This document shows, in pieces, positions 16,938-25,075 of a stretch of DNA of 64,000 nt (position 1 is its first letter; each line of letters begins with the position of its first letter). Position numbers and translations under genes: made by a program. The stretch is from Haloarcula vallismortis ATCC 29715 (lineage in GTDB: Archaea; Halobacteriota; Halobacteria; Halobacteriales; Haloarculaceae): contig NZ_AOLQ01000042.1 in assembly GCF_000337775.1 (NCBI RefSeq), positions 62,001 to 126,000 of the forward strand, read 5' to 3'. The notes below the pieces were generated by a model that was not told where the DNA came from, made no database searches, and saw only the letters and a program-made list of their open reading frames with translations.

Positions 16938-17575
16938 CGTCGCACCATCCGTCGGACGACGCGCCAGAGGCGGCGGTCCCGCCGTCTGAAGTAGCCATCG
17001 AACAACACACCTGCGACGAGGCCAGCGAGAGTGACGTACAGCCACTCGGCCATCAGCGCCTCGTTGGTCGTGAGATACGATGTGCCGAGAAACCGGTCGG
17101 CGTTCCACCGGAACACGGTCCAGGCGGCTGCCGCAGCGAGCGTCGTCAGCACAACGAGGCAGACGGCAAACCAGTGCGTGACTGTAAGTTCGGTGAACAT
17201 GTGCAGTTCGACGATACCGAGCAAGGCCAGCGCAGCGAGCGAGAGGTAGCTGGCGAACGTTCCGACAGTCCCGCCGACGAGTCCGCGGATGAGGATCGGC
17301 AGAGAGGCAAGCAAGAGCAGTTCCCACGGCAACATGACGCGCCACTCACGGTAGGCGACCGGCGGGACGAGAACGACAGCGCTCACAACGGCGACGAACA
17401 ACATCCACCGGTAGTCCAGATCGAGGACACTGTCGATGAACACACCCGGGAGAACGGCGACGAGCACCCATGCGATGATTGCGTTTGTTCGCCCATCACG
17501 AAAGAGACGCTCGACCGTCCCATCGAGGTCGATGTTGCCGAGGCTACTGTCGGGACGCTCGGACCCATCCGTCAT
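16934..17575 (-). CDS. Polytopic membrane protein, 213 aa, unknown function
   Basis: After a ~30-residue polar N-terminus the protein has about six hydrophobic segments and ends in an arginine-rich tail (FRRRDRRLWRVVRRMVRR), probably cytoplasmic. I do not recognise the family. It is translationally coupled to the DUF2238 gene by a 4-nt overlap, so a shared function is likely. It is divergent from the YdjM-like hydrolase gene, with 75 nt between the starts. Confidence 0.72.
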   Translation of the reverse strand: MTDGSERPDSSLGNIDLDGTVERLFRDGRTNAIIAWVLVAVLPGVFIDSVLDLDYRWMLFVAVVSAVVLVPPVAYREWRVMLPWELLLLASLPILIRGLVGGTVGTFASYLSLAALALLGIVELHMFTELTVTHWFAVCLVVLTTLAAAAAWTVFRWNADRFLGTSYLTTNEALMAEWLYVTLAGLVAGVLFDGYFRRRDRRLWRVVRRMVRR

Positions 17576-17650
17576 TGCATCTAAGTGGGGTACGACAGCG
17601 AATAAACCCAGCGACGTGTTTATACCGCTGACAGGCCGTTATACAGGTGT

Positions 17651-18253
17651 ATGATGCTGCCGACGCACGCGATAGCGGGGCTCGCCATCGCGACACCGCT
17701 GCTCGTCCTTGCGCCAGACCACGCCGTAGTAGCGCTCGCTGGCGGCCTCGTCGGCGGCGTTCTGCCCGACCTCGACCTGTACTCGGGCCATCGGCGCACG
17801 CTGCATTTCCCCAGCGGGTACACGCTCGCGGTGCTCCCGACCGCCGGGTTCGCCGCTATCCTCCAGACACCGCTGCTCGTCGCGCTCACGTTCGTACTGA
17901 TGGGCGCTGCCCTCCACTGCCGGATGGACCGGTACGGCGGCGGCCTCGAACTCCGTCCGTGGGAGGCCACGTCCGAGCGTGCCGTGTACGACCACGTCCG
18001 CGGCCGATGGCGGTCACCGAAGCGATGGATACTGTACGACGGGTCACCCGCGGACGTGGGACTGATGATACTCGTTGGCGCGCCGCTGTTCGTCGTTCTG
18101 GACGGACCGTTCCGGTGGGTCGTCGCCGCGGCCCTCCTCACCGGCGCGACCTACGGACTCCTGCGTCGTCGGCTAGCAGCCCTGGCGCCGGTCGTGTTCG
18201 GCAACGTTCCCGAATCGATTGCGGCCTACGTCCCGGACCGCTACCGGCAGTAA
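17651..18253 (+). CDS. YdjM/DUF457-type membrane-bound metal-dependent hydrolase
   Basis: The 200-residue membrane protein has the family's metal-site layout: His6 in LPTHAIAGLA, then GGVLPDLDLYSGHRRTLHF with two aspartates and a downstream HRR...H. Members are membrane hydrolases of unknown substrate. Two adjacent ATG codons (17651, 17654) can serve as start. A TATA-like TTTATACC lies ~27 nt upstream. The middle of the protein (RWRSPKRWILYDG) is basic and probably cytoplasmic. Confidence 0.78.
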   Translation: MMLPTHAIAGLAIATPLLVLAPDHAVVALAGGLVGGVLPDLDLYSGHRRTLHFPSGYTLAVLPTAGFAAILQTPLLVALTFVLMGAALHCRMDRYGGGLELRPWEATSERAVYDHVRGRWRSPKRWILYDGSPADVGLMILVGAPLFVVLDGPFRWVVAAALLTGATYGLLRRRLAALAPVVFGNVPESIAAYVPDRYRQ

Positions 18254-18277
18254 TGCTCGGCTACCACGCCGTTTTCC

Positions 18278-18529
18278 TCATTGCAGTCCCGCAAAAGAGT
18301 CCTCGGCAACGCCACGTAGCGTCAGCCACGTGTTGATACCTGCCCGCAGTGCGACGAGGTCAGTCGCCTTGACCGTAAGTTCGACGTGTTGCCCGTTCCG
18401 GCAGAGCCGCGCTGTCGTCCGGTCGCCCTCGATATCGTCGATTTCGGGACGGATGCTCCGCTCGATGGCGCGAGCCTGGTCAGTGCTGTCGTACTCGGCG
18501 GTGAGGTGGGTCTGATGTGGTGCAGTCAT
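18278..18529 (-). CDS. pcc1: KEOPS complex subunit Pcc1
   Basis: This 83-residue protein is a Pcc1-type dimerisation subunit of KEOPS, which makes the t6A37 modification of ANN-reading tRNAs. Visible features are the LTAEYDSTDQARAIERSIRPE helix and VELTVKATDLVALRAGINTWLTL. I chose ATG 18529, giving MTAPHQTHL, over an ATG 54 nt upstream. It follows rpoP and rpl37ae in the same direction, the usual archaeal grouping, although the 98-nt gap to rpoP could hold its own promoter. Confidence 0.88.
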   Translation of the reverse strand: MTAPHQTHLTAEYDSTDQARAIERSIRPEIDDIEGDRTTARLCRNGQHVELTVKATDLVALRAGINTWLTLRGVAEDSFAGLQ

Positions 18530-18627
18530 ACTGTTCGTGGGTAGGCATCGGTCGCAGGACTGCCCCAGAAAAGCCGCGTGCAACGTGGCGCAGTCGGCCG
18601 TCGACTGTCGGCCGCGAACCGACCGTC

Positions 18628-18762
18628 TCAGTTGACGTTGATCTCTTTGACGTCTGGCGACCGCTCCTTCAGCAGGACGCGGTGTCCGCAGTACGGGCAG
18701 CGGACGCCGCCGTACTCGTCCAGCGTCACGTCGCGCTTACAGCGTGAACACTTATAGCTCAT
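18628..18762 (-). CDS. rpoP: DNA-directed RNA polymerase subunit P (Rpb12-like)
   Basis: A 44-residue protein, [12 protein letters not shown] through [15 protein letters not shown] to a VKEINVN end. The four cysteines (CSRC and CPYC) form the zinc ribbon of archaeal RpoP, equivalent to eukaryotic Rpb12, which helps open the promoter. It lies 26 nt after rpl37ae on the same strand, the conserved archaeal order, and pcc1 follows. The size is exactly that expected for the family. Confidence 0.95.
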
Positions 18763-18788
18763 AGCTGAAAGATAGGGATGGAGGTCCT

Positions 18789-19067
18789 TTACTCCTCGTC
18801 TTCGGACAGTGCAGCCCGAATAGAGCGTCGAACAGTCTTGCCACCGGGCGTCTCCGGCTTGTAGCTGCCGCCGGTGAACTTGTAGTCACAGTACCCGCAC
18901 TGCCAGATGCCCGTGCCCTGACGGTCGACGCGGTCTTCGCCGCAGTTCGGACAGGCGTGGTCCTCGTTCATCTCCGATTCGATCTCCGCGACGCGGCGTC
19001 GGGACACGCGACCGTAGCGAGCCCCGAAACGGCCCGAGCTGCCGGTCTTTCCGCTCTTGCTAGCCAT
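18789..19067 (-). CDS. rpl37ae: 50S ribosomal protein L37Ae (eL43)
   Basis: The 92-residue protein starts [19 protein letters not shown], has the [19 protein letters not shown] zinc ribbon (C-x2-C and C-x2-C) and ends with the [12 protein letters not shown] acidic tail common in halophiles. ATG 19067 is the correct start; an upstream in-frame ATG at 19139 would add an unrelated segment overlapping the divergent gene's promoter. First gene of the rpl37ae-rpoP-pcc1 run. Confidence 0.96.
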
Positions 19068-19172
19068 AGTGGTCTGTTGTCCGCCGAGCGGCCACATAAG
19101 GCCTTCGAGATTCGGCTCCCGGCGGGCCCGCGGCGACATAACTCAAGAGGGAGGCGGGCAAACCGTCAGCTG

Positions 19173-19817
19173 ATGGCAGCGCTCGACGGGCTCCGAAGCC
19201 GCCTCCGCCGGCTCGCACCGACCACGAGCGGACGGCTTACGGCCTCGGAGTTCCTGCTTTCGGGAGCAGCGGCCGGACTGCTCGGCTGGGGCGGCACACA
19301 GGCGATAGCCTGGCTAGACCGCCCCGATAGCGCGCTGCTGGCTGCGGGGCTGTGGGTCGTGCTGATCGGTGGCTTCGTCGGCGTGACCGTCCTGCACGCG
19401 CCTGACTCGGTGCGCTTCTCCGACGCGATGTTCGCCTGGGGAGCGGTCAACACCACCGCGACGGCGCTGACTGTCGGCGGCCTCCTCGATGTCGTCCCCG
19501 AGCAACTGGCGTTCTGGCACGCGTGGGTCGGCGCGACGGCCGTTGGCTACTGCTGGACCGGCGGCGTTCTGGAAGGGGCCGGACGGCCCGCGCGCGGACG
19601 CGGCTACCTCGGTGCGGGCGTCGTCGGCCTCTGTCTGCTCGCTGTCGGAGCCGTAGCGTTTCCGCTGGTCGCCCCGACGGGGTATCTGGCACTCGCCGCA
19701 CTCCATGCGCTCCCGATGGTCCTCGATGTCCAAACGGCGTTTCCGGCGATTCGCCGGACTGGCGTCGTCGGAGTCGCGGTCGCCGCCGTGCTCGCTGTCG
19801 GCGTCATCGTGGCGTGA
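19173..19817 (+). CDS. Haloarchaeal polytopic membrane protein, 214 aa
   Basis: I do not recognise the family. There are about six hydrophobic segments between residues 25 and 214, with a conserved-looking AFWHAWVGATAVGYCWTGG stretch around 115-135 and an arginine-rich loop (GRPARGRGYLG). The start is ATG 19173, placed after a basic amphipathic N-terminus typical of these proteins. It is divergent from rpl37ae with 105 nt between the starts and convergent with the DUF2103 gene. Confidence 0.68.
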   Translation: MAALDGLRSRLRRLAPTTSGRLTASEFLLSGAAAGLLGWGGTQAIAWLDRPDSALLAAGLWVVLIGGFVGVTVLHAPDSVRFSDAMFAWGAVNTTATALTVGGLLDVVPEQLAFWHAWVGATAVGYCWTGGVLEGAGRPARGRGYLGAGVVGLCLLAVGAVAFPLVAPTGYLALAALHALPMVLDVQTAFPAIRRTGVVGVAVAAVLAVGVIVA

Positions 19818-19836
19818 CCGCGCGTCCGAAGCGGCG

Positions 19837-20565
19837 CTACTCCTGCAGTTCAGCTTCTCTGAGTGCCTCGTTCAGGTCGGCCCGGACGTGTTCGCCGAGT
19901 TCGCGGTCGCCGGCCGTCGTGACCACGCGGTTCTCCTGCACGCTGGAGCCGTCGCGGATGAGTACCCGGACATTGCCGTTGGCGTCGGCGCGAGTCGCCT
20001 TCGCACGGACCCCCGTGGGCGAACTCGCGCCGCCAGCGTCGATGGGGCCGGGGATGACCTTCTTGACGTGTGGGTGACCGGCGACGGTCTGGATGACCCG
20101 CTGGCCCGACCGGCCGCCGATGAGCGTCGAGTGGCTCCCGCCGAGTTTCTCCGCCGGCGCGGCGTCGACCACTTCCAGTGCGGGTTCGCCCTGTCGGTCG
20201 ATGACCCGCTGGACCGGGTCCTCGCCCTCGACGCGGAAGAACTCGTAGTGCAGTTGCGGGCGGACAGCGGCGATGACATCGCGTTCGCCGGTGACGTACA
20301 CCTCCTCCGGTCGTTTGCGCCGAACCTCGTCCGCGACGAGGCCGGCGAAGTTGCGGAGTTCGACGACGACGGTTTCGTCGCTTCCCTCGCCTTCGGGCGT
20401 CGTCGTCACCGTCCGCTGGCCGACGACCGACCCGTCCAGCAGTGATGTCACCGTCGCCCGCTCGCGGTCGAGTTTGAGGACGACGGCGTCCGTATTGGCA
20501 GTGTGACAGACCAGACAGTAGTCGCCCGGTCGGTCAAGCGGCGTGGCACACTGCCGACAGTCCAT
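19837..20565 (-). CDS. DUF2103 family predicted metal-binding protein
   Basis: The 242-residue protein begins with a zinc ribbon (CRQCATPLDRPGDYCLVC) and carries the DUF2103 core: KLGGSHSTLIGGRSGQRVI, VKKVIPGPI and a GNVRVLIRDGSSVQE strand near the end. The family is archaeal and functionally uncharacterised; the HST and GRSG residues look like a binding site. The neighbouring pantoate kinase gene, 62 nt upstream on the same strand, may be co-transcribed. The assignment is from memory of the family pattern. Confidence 0.78.
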   Translation of the reverse strand: MDCRQCATPLDRPGDYCLVCHTANTDAVVLKLDRERATVTSLLDGSVVGQRTVTTTPEGEGSDETVVVELRNFAGLVADEVRRKRPEEVYVTGERDVIAAVRPQLHYEFFRVEGEDPVQRVIDRQGEPALEVVDAAPAEKLGGSHSTLIGGRSGQRVIQTVAGHPHVKKVIPGPIDAGGASSPTGVRAKATRADANGNVRVLIRDGSSVQENRVVTTAGDRELGEHVRADLNEALREAELQE

Positions 20566-20627
20566 AGCTGTGGCTACGGGCCCGCGCTGATAAGCGAGAC
20601 GGTTCGAATATACTCCGGCGTGTGGCG

Positions 20628-21464
20628 TTAGCCCCCATCTTCGATGGTCGCACCGGGCGGATAGATGGCGGCGACAGTCGCGTCGTACCCCGCATCGGAG
20701 AGGCCGGTCCCGAGCGCGAACACCGTCTCGCCGAGCATCGCCATCGCGGCGTCCCCGCCGGCCTCGGCCACATCGTCGATGACTCCTTTCACCTCCGGCG
20801 TCAGCAGGTCCGCCTCGCGGGAGAACTGCCGGGCGGCCTGCATAAACGTCGACAGCGTCGGCTCTTTCACCACCTCCGAGAGCGCGCGTTCGCCGGCGGT
20901 CGTCAGCGCGTCCGTGTCGCCGCCGACCACGTCCGCCGTCGATAGCTCGCCGAGCGTGATATACTCGACGCGGCTACGTGCCGGGATGGCGTCGAGGTAG
21001 TTGTACTGCGGGCCGCCGGGTTCGAGTCGGAGCGGGACGCCACCGCGAGCCTGTGCGACAACGTCGCCGAGGCCCGAGCCGGACTGAACCTCCGCGCCGT
21101 GGGCGATGGTCACCAGTTCGTTGTACGAGAGTCCGTGGCCGAAGACGGCGTTGGCCGCCAGCGCAGTGCCGAGTGCCAGTCCGCCTGAAACGCCGAAGCC
21201 AGCCCCGAGCGGGAGCGGCGTTTCGGCAGTGACAGTCGCCGTGATTCGCAAGGCGTCCAGCACTCGCTCGACGGCCTCCACCTCAATCGGCTCGCCGTTC
21301 AGCGTTATCTCGGTCTCCGCGCCGCGGCCGACGGTAACGGAAACGCCGTCAGACAGGGCCAGCCCGCCCCCGCGGGAGCCGGTCTCGACCGGGTCCTCGC
21401 CCCGGTCAACGGTAAAAAAGCCCGTGATGTGGCCGGGAACGAACGCATGTGCTTCGTCGCTCAT
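20628..21464 (-). CDS. Pantoate kinase (GHMP family)
   Basis: The enzyme phosphorylates pantoate in the archaeal route to coenzyme A. The 278-residue protein begins with AFVPGHITGFF and contains the GHMP glycine-rich ATP loop PLGAGFGVSGGLALG, followed by GSGLGDVVAQARGG; this is the archaeal PoK pattern. ATG 21464 (MSDEAHAF) gives a native start. The frame is open much further upstream, but that part is antisense to the antitoxin/PIN pair and is not credible. The partner ligase gene is not in this window. Confidence 0.87.
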   Translation of the reverse strand: MSDEAHAFVPGHITGFFTVDRGEDPVETGSRGGGLALSDGVSVTVGRGAETEITLNGEPIEVEAVERVLDALRITATVTAETPLPLGAGFGVSGGLALGTALAANAVFGHGLSYNELVTIAHGAEVQSGSGLGDVVAQARGGVPLRLEPGGPQYNYLDAIPARSRVEYITLGELSTADVVGGDTDALTTAGERALSEVVKEPTLSTFMQAARQFSREADLLTPEVKGVIDDVAEAGGDAAMAMLGETVFALGTGLSDAGYDATVAAIYPPGATIEDGG

Positions 21465-21618
21465 TGCCTCTCCGTGGGACCCCGCGGCGTTAAGGATTGG
21501 TGGTCGGCCCTTCCGTTCGGATTGGCTTCCAGACAGCGCCGCTGGAGTGTCAAGAGTACGATAGGCGGTTCCCCGACCCGTAGTTTGATGTGCGTTTACG
21601 GCGGATGACTGTGCAAAC

Positions 21619-21921
21619 ATGCCGACAATCAGCGCGCGGCTCCCGAGCGAAGAGAAAGACGAACTGGACGACGTCGCCGAGTTACTTTCCGAAGACCGGT
21701 CGACCACGATTCGGAAGGCCCTCCGGGAGGGACTGGAAACCCTCAGGCTCCGTGTCGCTGTCGAGCAGTACCAGTCCGGCGACGTGTCGGCGGCCGAAGC
21801 CGCACAGCTTGCGGACCTCTCCATCGCGGAGTGGCTCGACGTGGCCCGCGAGCGGAACCTGACGACACAGCTTGAGCTATCCGATCTGGAGCTCGATGCT
21901 GACACAGCCGCGGAGCTATGA
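21619..21921 (+). CDS. Antitoxin-like protein (UPF0175/VapB-type)
   Basis: The 100-residue protein starts with a ribbon-helix-helix-like segment, ISARLPSEEKDELDDVAELL, then RSTTIRKALREGLETLRL, and has a UPF0175-type helix pair (YQSGDVSAAEAAQLADLSIAEWLDVARE). These proteins bind DNA and neutralise a partner nuclease. Its stop overlaps the start of the PIN-like gene by 4 nt, the classic arrangement of a type II toxin-antitoxin pair. A TATA-like TTTACGG lies ~22 nt upstream. Confidence 0.82.
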   Translation: MPTISARLPSEEKDELDDVAELLSEDRSTTIRKALREGLETLRLRVAVEQYQSGDVSAAEAAQLADLSIAEWLDVARERNLTTQLELSDLELDADTAAEL

Positions 21922-22427
21922 CCCGCATCTATGTCGGGCCGACGTCGCTGTACTCGCTGGGGCAAGTGGGAGAGCTGTCGTTGCTGGACGCCTTTGACGG
22001 CGACGTCGTCATTCCAGAGCCAGTCATCGACGAGGTTCAGGTCGAACCGACCGCGACAAACCTGACCGAATACCGTGAGAGCGGTATCGACACCGGCGTC
22101 GATGACGGCCACATCGACCAGGCCGGGTCCCTGCTCGGCGATTCCGACCTTGGAGCCGCCGTGACGGTGCTGGCCGGCGTACTGGCCCACCGTGATAGCG
22201 ATGACCGGTCCGCCGTGGCTGTCGTCTCTGAGGACCGCACCGTCCGCCGGATGGCGCAGGGCCTTGGCGCGGAGGTGACGAGCAGTTTCGGCGTCGTGGT
22301 CCGGGCCGCTATCGAGGACAAGTACCTCAAACCGACACAGGCAAAGCGGATCGTCAGGCGCATCGATCAACACGGGATGCATCTGACTGGTGAGTTGCGA
22401 GAACGGGCTGTCGGCGAGGTCGCGTAG
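21918..22427 (+). CDS. PIN-like protein (DUF3368-type), first Asp apparently lost
   Basis: The 169-residue protein matches DUF3368 PIN-like toxins in layout: PTSLYSLGQVGELSLLDAF, then VVIPEPVIDEV, DLGAAVTVLAG and AVVSEDRTVRRMAQGLG. The first metal-binding aspartate, expected before the ASPLI-equivalent, is replaced: the sequence reads YVGPTSLYSL. Activity as an RNase is therefore doubtful, and it may be a degenerate toxin held by its antitoxin partner or a regulator. It overlaps the antitoxin gene by 4 nt. Confidence 0.78.
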   Translation: MTRIYVGPTSLYSLGQVGELSLLDAFDGDVVIPEPVIDEVQVEPTATNLTEYRESGIDTGVDDGHIDQAGSLLGDSDLGAAVTVLAGVLAHRDSDDRSAVAVVSEDRTVRRMAQGLGAEVTSSFGVVVRAAIEDKYLKPTQAKRIVRRIDQHGMHLTGELRERAVGEVA

Positions 22428-22505
22428 GGCCGACCGGAGCCGGGCTGGCGTCAGCCCATCTATGCTGGGAGAAGGAACTAATAAACGTCGTCCGTACTCG
22501 TTACC

Positions 22506-22874
22506 GTGTCAAAACAACCCGCGCCTCAGTTTCTCGTGGCTTCGGCTAGTCTCTGCGTGCTGGGCTGTCTCGTCGGTGCGCTGCTCCCAATCGTCGTCGG
22601 GTCGTCCGCCGCGTTTACCGGCAGCGTGACTTCGAGCGGGCTTCTCGGCCTCGTTTTCACCGTTCGAAACCTCCAACTCCTTCGCGCGACCGGCGAGCCG
22701 AGTTTACCGCCGGCTGTCCTGACGACGGTCTTTGGCGGCTGGTTCATGCTTGCCCCGCTGTTGTACATGGATGTCGGATTTCTCGCCACTGCAGGGACAC
22801 AGCTCGCCGGAACAATCATCTCGACGTTCGGACTGTACACCACGGTCGCCGGACTGACCGACGGGCCAGCGTAG
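22506..22874 (+). CDS. Four-helix membrane protein, SPW-repeat-like
   Basis: The 122-residue protein consists almost entirely of four hydrophobic helices. The segment VFGGWFMLAPLLYMDVGFLA resembles an SPW repeat (small integral membrane repeats with W and P), but the first half matches less well. It starts at GTG 22506. A TATA-like TAATAAAC around 22478-22485 lies ~25 nt upstream, supporting a leaderless transcript. Function unknown. Confidence 0.62.
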   Translation: MSKQPAPQFLVASASLCVLGCLVGALLPIVVGSSAAFTGSVTSSGLLGLVFTVRNLQLLRATGEPSLPPAVLTTVFGGWFMLAPLLYMDVGFLATAGTQLAGTIISTFGLYTTVAGLTDGPA

Positions 22875-22887
22875 GTCGCCGCGAGCG

Positions 22888-23190
22888 CTAGTCGCCGACC
22901 GCCGCGGCTATTTCGGTGGTAACAGCATCGACAGCGCTCTCGATATCTGGATGTCGCCCCGTTCCGACGTCTTTGCACCCCTGTTTTCTATCGACCCGGA
23001 CCGCACTGTCGTCGAAAAGTTCGGGTCGAACAACGAGTTTGGCCGCAGCACAGACGCCGTCGTCGTCCGGTATCCGATACTCGACGATACCGCCGTTGGC
23101 ATCACTTCGCTGCCATGGTGCCGGCGGGTCCGGCAGTGCAGCGACCAACGCCTCCGGGTCAGCGGCCGTCTCCGGTGATGGGTGGGACAT
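22888..23190 (-). CDS. Conserved-looking haloarchaeal protein, 100 aa, unknown
   Basis: A soluble acidic protein with a central beta-rich part (GGIVEYRIPDDDGVCAAAKLVVRPELF) and an amphipathic C-terminal helix (IESAVDAVTTEIAAAVGD). I recognise no named family. ATG 23190 (MSHPSPETAADPEALVAALP) gives a natural haloarchaeal start, and the longer frame upstream looks non-coding. It is convergent with the SPW-like gene. Confidence 0.62.
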   Translation of the reverse strand: MSHPSPETAADPEALVAALPDPPAPWQRSDANGGIVEYRIPDDDGVCAAAKLVVRPELFDDSAVRVDRKQGCKDVGTGRHPDIESAVDAVTTEIAAAVGD

Positions 23191-23461
23191 ACCGTAGTAA
23201 GGGCTGTGAGACGCAAACGTGTTACGCCGAACCCACCGAGTGTTGTGTCCAGACGCCGGCATAGCGCCATGAGAGAAAGAATTACTCCAACCCCGCATTC
23301 CCGTGTCATTCTACTATCGGTGCGTGGATCTGACTCTGCCCCCAGTTCAGACGTTCTACGCCGATATCGGACGATTTGAACCCTGAGCCTGCCGTGGCTC
23401 CGACACCCACGTCCGGAGCTAGATGCATGGGTTTAACACTCCGGCTCCCAACTCTGAAGGT

Positions 23462-23851
23462 ATGCAGGGTAATCTTCCGCCTGAAGCACAGGAGAAGCTC
23501 GAGGAACTGCAGGACCTTCAGCAGACAGCACAGCAGGTCGCCGCACAGAAACAGCAGGCCGAGACAGAGCTCCAGGAGTCCCAGACGGCTCTTGACGAAC
23601 TCGACGACATTGACGAGGACGCGACCATGTACCGCGAGGTCGGCGAGCTCCTCGTGAAGACCGAGTTCGACGAGGCACAGGACGACCTCGAAGAGAAGGT
23701 CAACAGCCTCGAAGTCCGCGTCGAGACGCTCGAAAAGCAGGAAGAGCGCGTCCAGGAGCAGTTCGAAGAGCTCCAGAGCGAGCTCCAGCAGATGCTCGGC
23801 GGCGCAGGCGGCGCGGGTCCGGCCGGCGGCCCCGGCGCTGGCGGCGCATAA
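23462..23851 (+). CDS. pfdB: Prefoldin subunit beta
   Basis: Prefoldin beta subunits form the tentacled hexamer that holds unfolded proteins for the thermosome. The 129-residue protein has the two long coiled-coil helices (about residues 8-48 and 75-115) joined by the beta-hairpin region [22 protein letters not shown]. The tail is a glycine/alanine-rich stretch. ATG 23462 has a TATA-like TTTAACA ~27 nt upstream. The next gene is a DUF3194 protein, its usual neighbour in archaea. Confidence 0.95.
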   Translation: MQGNLPPEAQEKLEELQDLQQTAQQVAAQKQQAETELQESQTALDELDDIDEDATMYREVGELLVKTEFDEAQDDLEEKVNSLEVRVETLEKQEERVQEQFEELQSELQQMLGGAGGAGPAGGPGAGGA

Positions 23852-23855
23852 GGCG

Positions 23856-24092
23856 ATGCCGACAGACGATGAGGTCGTCGAGACGGCCTCAGCCGCCGCC
23901 GAAGACGTTGTCTTCTCTCGATACGACGTCGGCGCGGTTGAGGACCTCGACGTGACTGTCACCTTCGAAGATGGCGTACTGGACGTCGACGTGTACGTCA
24001 ACGCGCCCGACAGTCGTCAGAACGAGGCACAGGTCGCGGACGACGCCGCCCTTGCCGCCCGGGGTGCCGTCGACGACCTGTTCGAGGAATAG
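23856..24092 (+). CDS. DUF3194 family protein
   Basis: The 78-residue acidic protein has the DUF3194 pattern: a helix (VETASAAAEDVVFSRY), then two strands in DLDVTVTFEDGVLDVDVYVN, and a last helix. It begins 4 nt after pfdB and is surely in the same operon; this pfdB-DUF3194 pairing is widespread in archaea. Function is unknown, but a link to prefoldin or to the ribosome/KEOPS genes usually found with it is likely. Confidence 0.85.
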   Translation: MPTDDEVVETASAAAEDVVFSRYDVGAVEDLDVTVTFEDGVLDVDVYVNAPDSRQNEAQVADDAALAARGAVDDLFEE

Positions 24093-24145
24093 GAACCCGC
24101 AACGGCGCGGGCAGTCACTCGGTGTTCTACCGACGCCACAACCCG

Positions 24146-24472
24146 TCAGTCGTGGCTATCGACGGCTGGGTCTCCGGTCCGGTCGCTCGCGAACCCGGTT
24201 CGGAACGCAATCCAGCCGAGCACTGAGACGAACAGTATCGGCGGGAGAATCATGAACCCCCACAGCGGGTCCAGCCCCCAGCCGAGGAGCAGGGCCAAGT
24301 CGAACAGTCCGATAGCGAGAAACGGCGCAACGAACATGAGGGCTCGCTTCCGGTTCATTCCGCCCGACGACTCCGACGCCGACGAGTCCTCGTCACCCGC
24401 AAGGAGGTCTGCTGTCGTGCGGTCACGGGTTCCGTTGTCGTCGTGGACGCTGGACTCGGCGGTGTCTTCCAT
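24146..24472 (-). CDS. Small membrane protein with acidic N-terminal tail
   Basis: The 108-residue protein has an acidic, disordered-looking first 38 residues, then NRKRALMFVAPFLAIGLFDLALLLGWGLDPLWGFMILPP and another hydrophobic stretch, giving two or three helices, and an acidic tail. No family recognised. ATG 24472 chosen. It is convergent with the pfdB-DUF3194 operon and stands alone. Confidence 0.6.
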   Translation of the reverse strand: MEDTAESSVHDDNGTRDRTTADLLAGDEDSSASESSGGMNRKRALMFVAPFLAIGLFDLALLLGWGLDPLWGFMILPPILFVSVLGWIAFRTGFASDRTGDPAVDSHD

Positions 24473-24550
24473 ACACCTCTTTCGGAGTTCAGCAAGCAAA
24501 AAAACCGCGCTTGATCAGTCGGTCGGGGAGAGCCGTCAGGTCAGAGGGGA

Positions 24551-25075
24551 TTACGCGTCGCTGTCGCCCGCAGTGGACTGTTCGTCGTCAGCATCCGTGT
24601 CATCGGTGGACTCCTCGTCAGCATCCACGTCGTCAGTGGACTCCGCGTCAACGCCTTCAGACGCCGATTCGGTCTCGTTTGCGGCCCCGTCGCTCTCGTC
24701 ACCGGGGGTCAGGTCGCTGATCTGTGCGCCCAGGTCGCCCGCGAGGTCGCCAGCCTGCTTCTGTCCGATAAGCGTGTGAATCTCGCTGACGAAGTCAGGG
24801 ACCTGCTCGGGGAGGTCCGACGGCGGGCCGCGCTGGTCGCCTGCCTGACCGGCGTCAGCGGGCGGGCCACGGCGGTCAGCCGCCTCGGCAGCGCCATCAG
24901 ATTCGTTCTCGCCTGCGTTCGCTGTTTCATTCGCCGCCTGCTCGGCGGCGCTGTCTGCCTGTGCGTTGTTCGCGTGGTCGTCGGCCTGTGTGCTTGCTGC
25001 GCCGGGCAGTGCCGCCGCCGAGCCCGTGATGACGAGCACGGCAAGCAGGCCGCCGGCAATCGTAGTGAGTTTCAT
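24551..25075 (-). CDS. Secreted acidic low-complexity protein
   Basis: A Sec-type signal peptide is clear (MKLTTIAGGLLAVLVITGSA, cleavage near residues 22-28). The mature protein (~147 residues) is rich in Ala, Asp, Glu and Ser. A short ordered segment (LPEQVPDFVSEIHTLIGQK, about residues 85-103) precedes repeated D/E/S/T blocks such as DADEESTDD. It may be a surface or extracellular polyanion. There is no Cys or anchor. ATG 25075 is chosen because the signal sequence begins there. Function unknown. Confidence 0.68.
   Translation of the reverse strand: MKLTTIAGGLLAVLVITGSAAALPGAASTQADDHANNAQADSAAEQAANETANAGENESDGAAEAADRRGPPADAGQAGDQRGPPSDLPEQVPDFVSEIHTLIGQKQAGDLAGDLGAQISDLTPGDESDGAANETESASEGVDAESTDDVDADEESTDDTDADDEQSTAGDSDA

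Noticed and set aside
16938-17345. N-terminal extension of the DUF2238-like frame
   Set aside because: It overlaps the upstream membrane gene in another frame; the ATGA overlap at 16934-16937 gives a natural coupled start.
21465-22382. N-terminal extension of the pantoate kinase frame up to base 22382
   Set aside because: The added ~306 residues are antisense to the antitoxin/PIN pair, and GHMP homology begins at MSDEAHAF (21464).
23355-23460. tRNA-like look of the region before pfdB
   Set aside because: A GCTCCG/CGGAGC hairpin is present, but no acceptor stem, anticodon arm or T-loop can be drawn; it is better explained as the pfdB promoter region.
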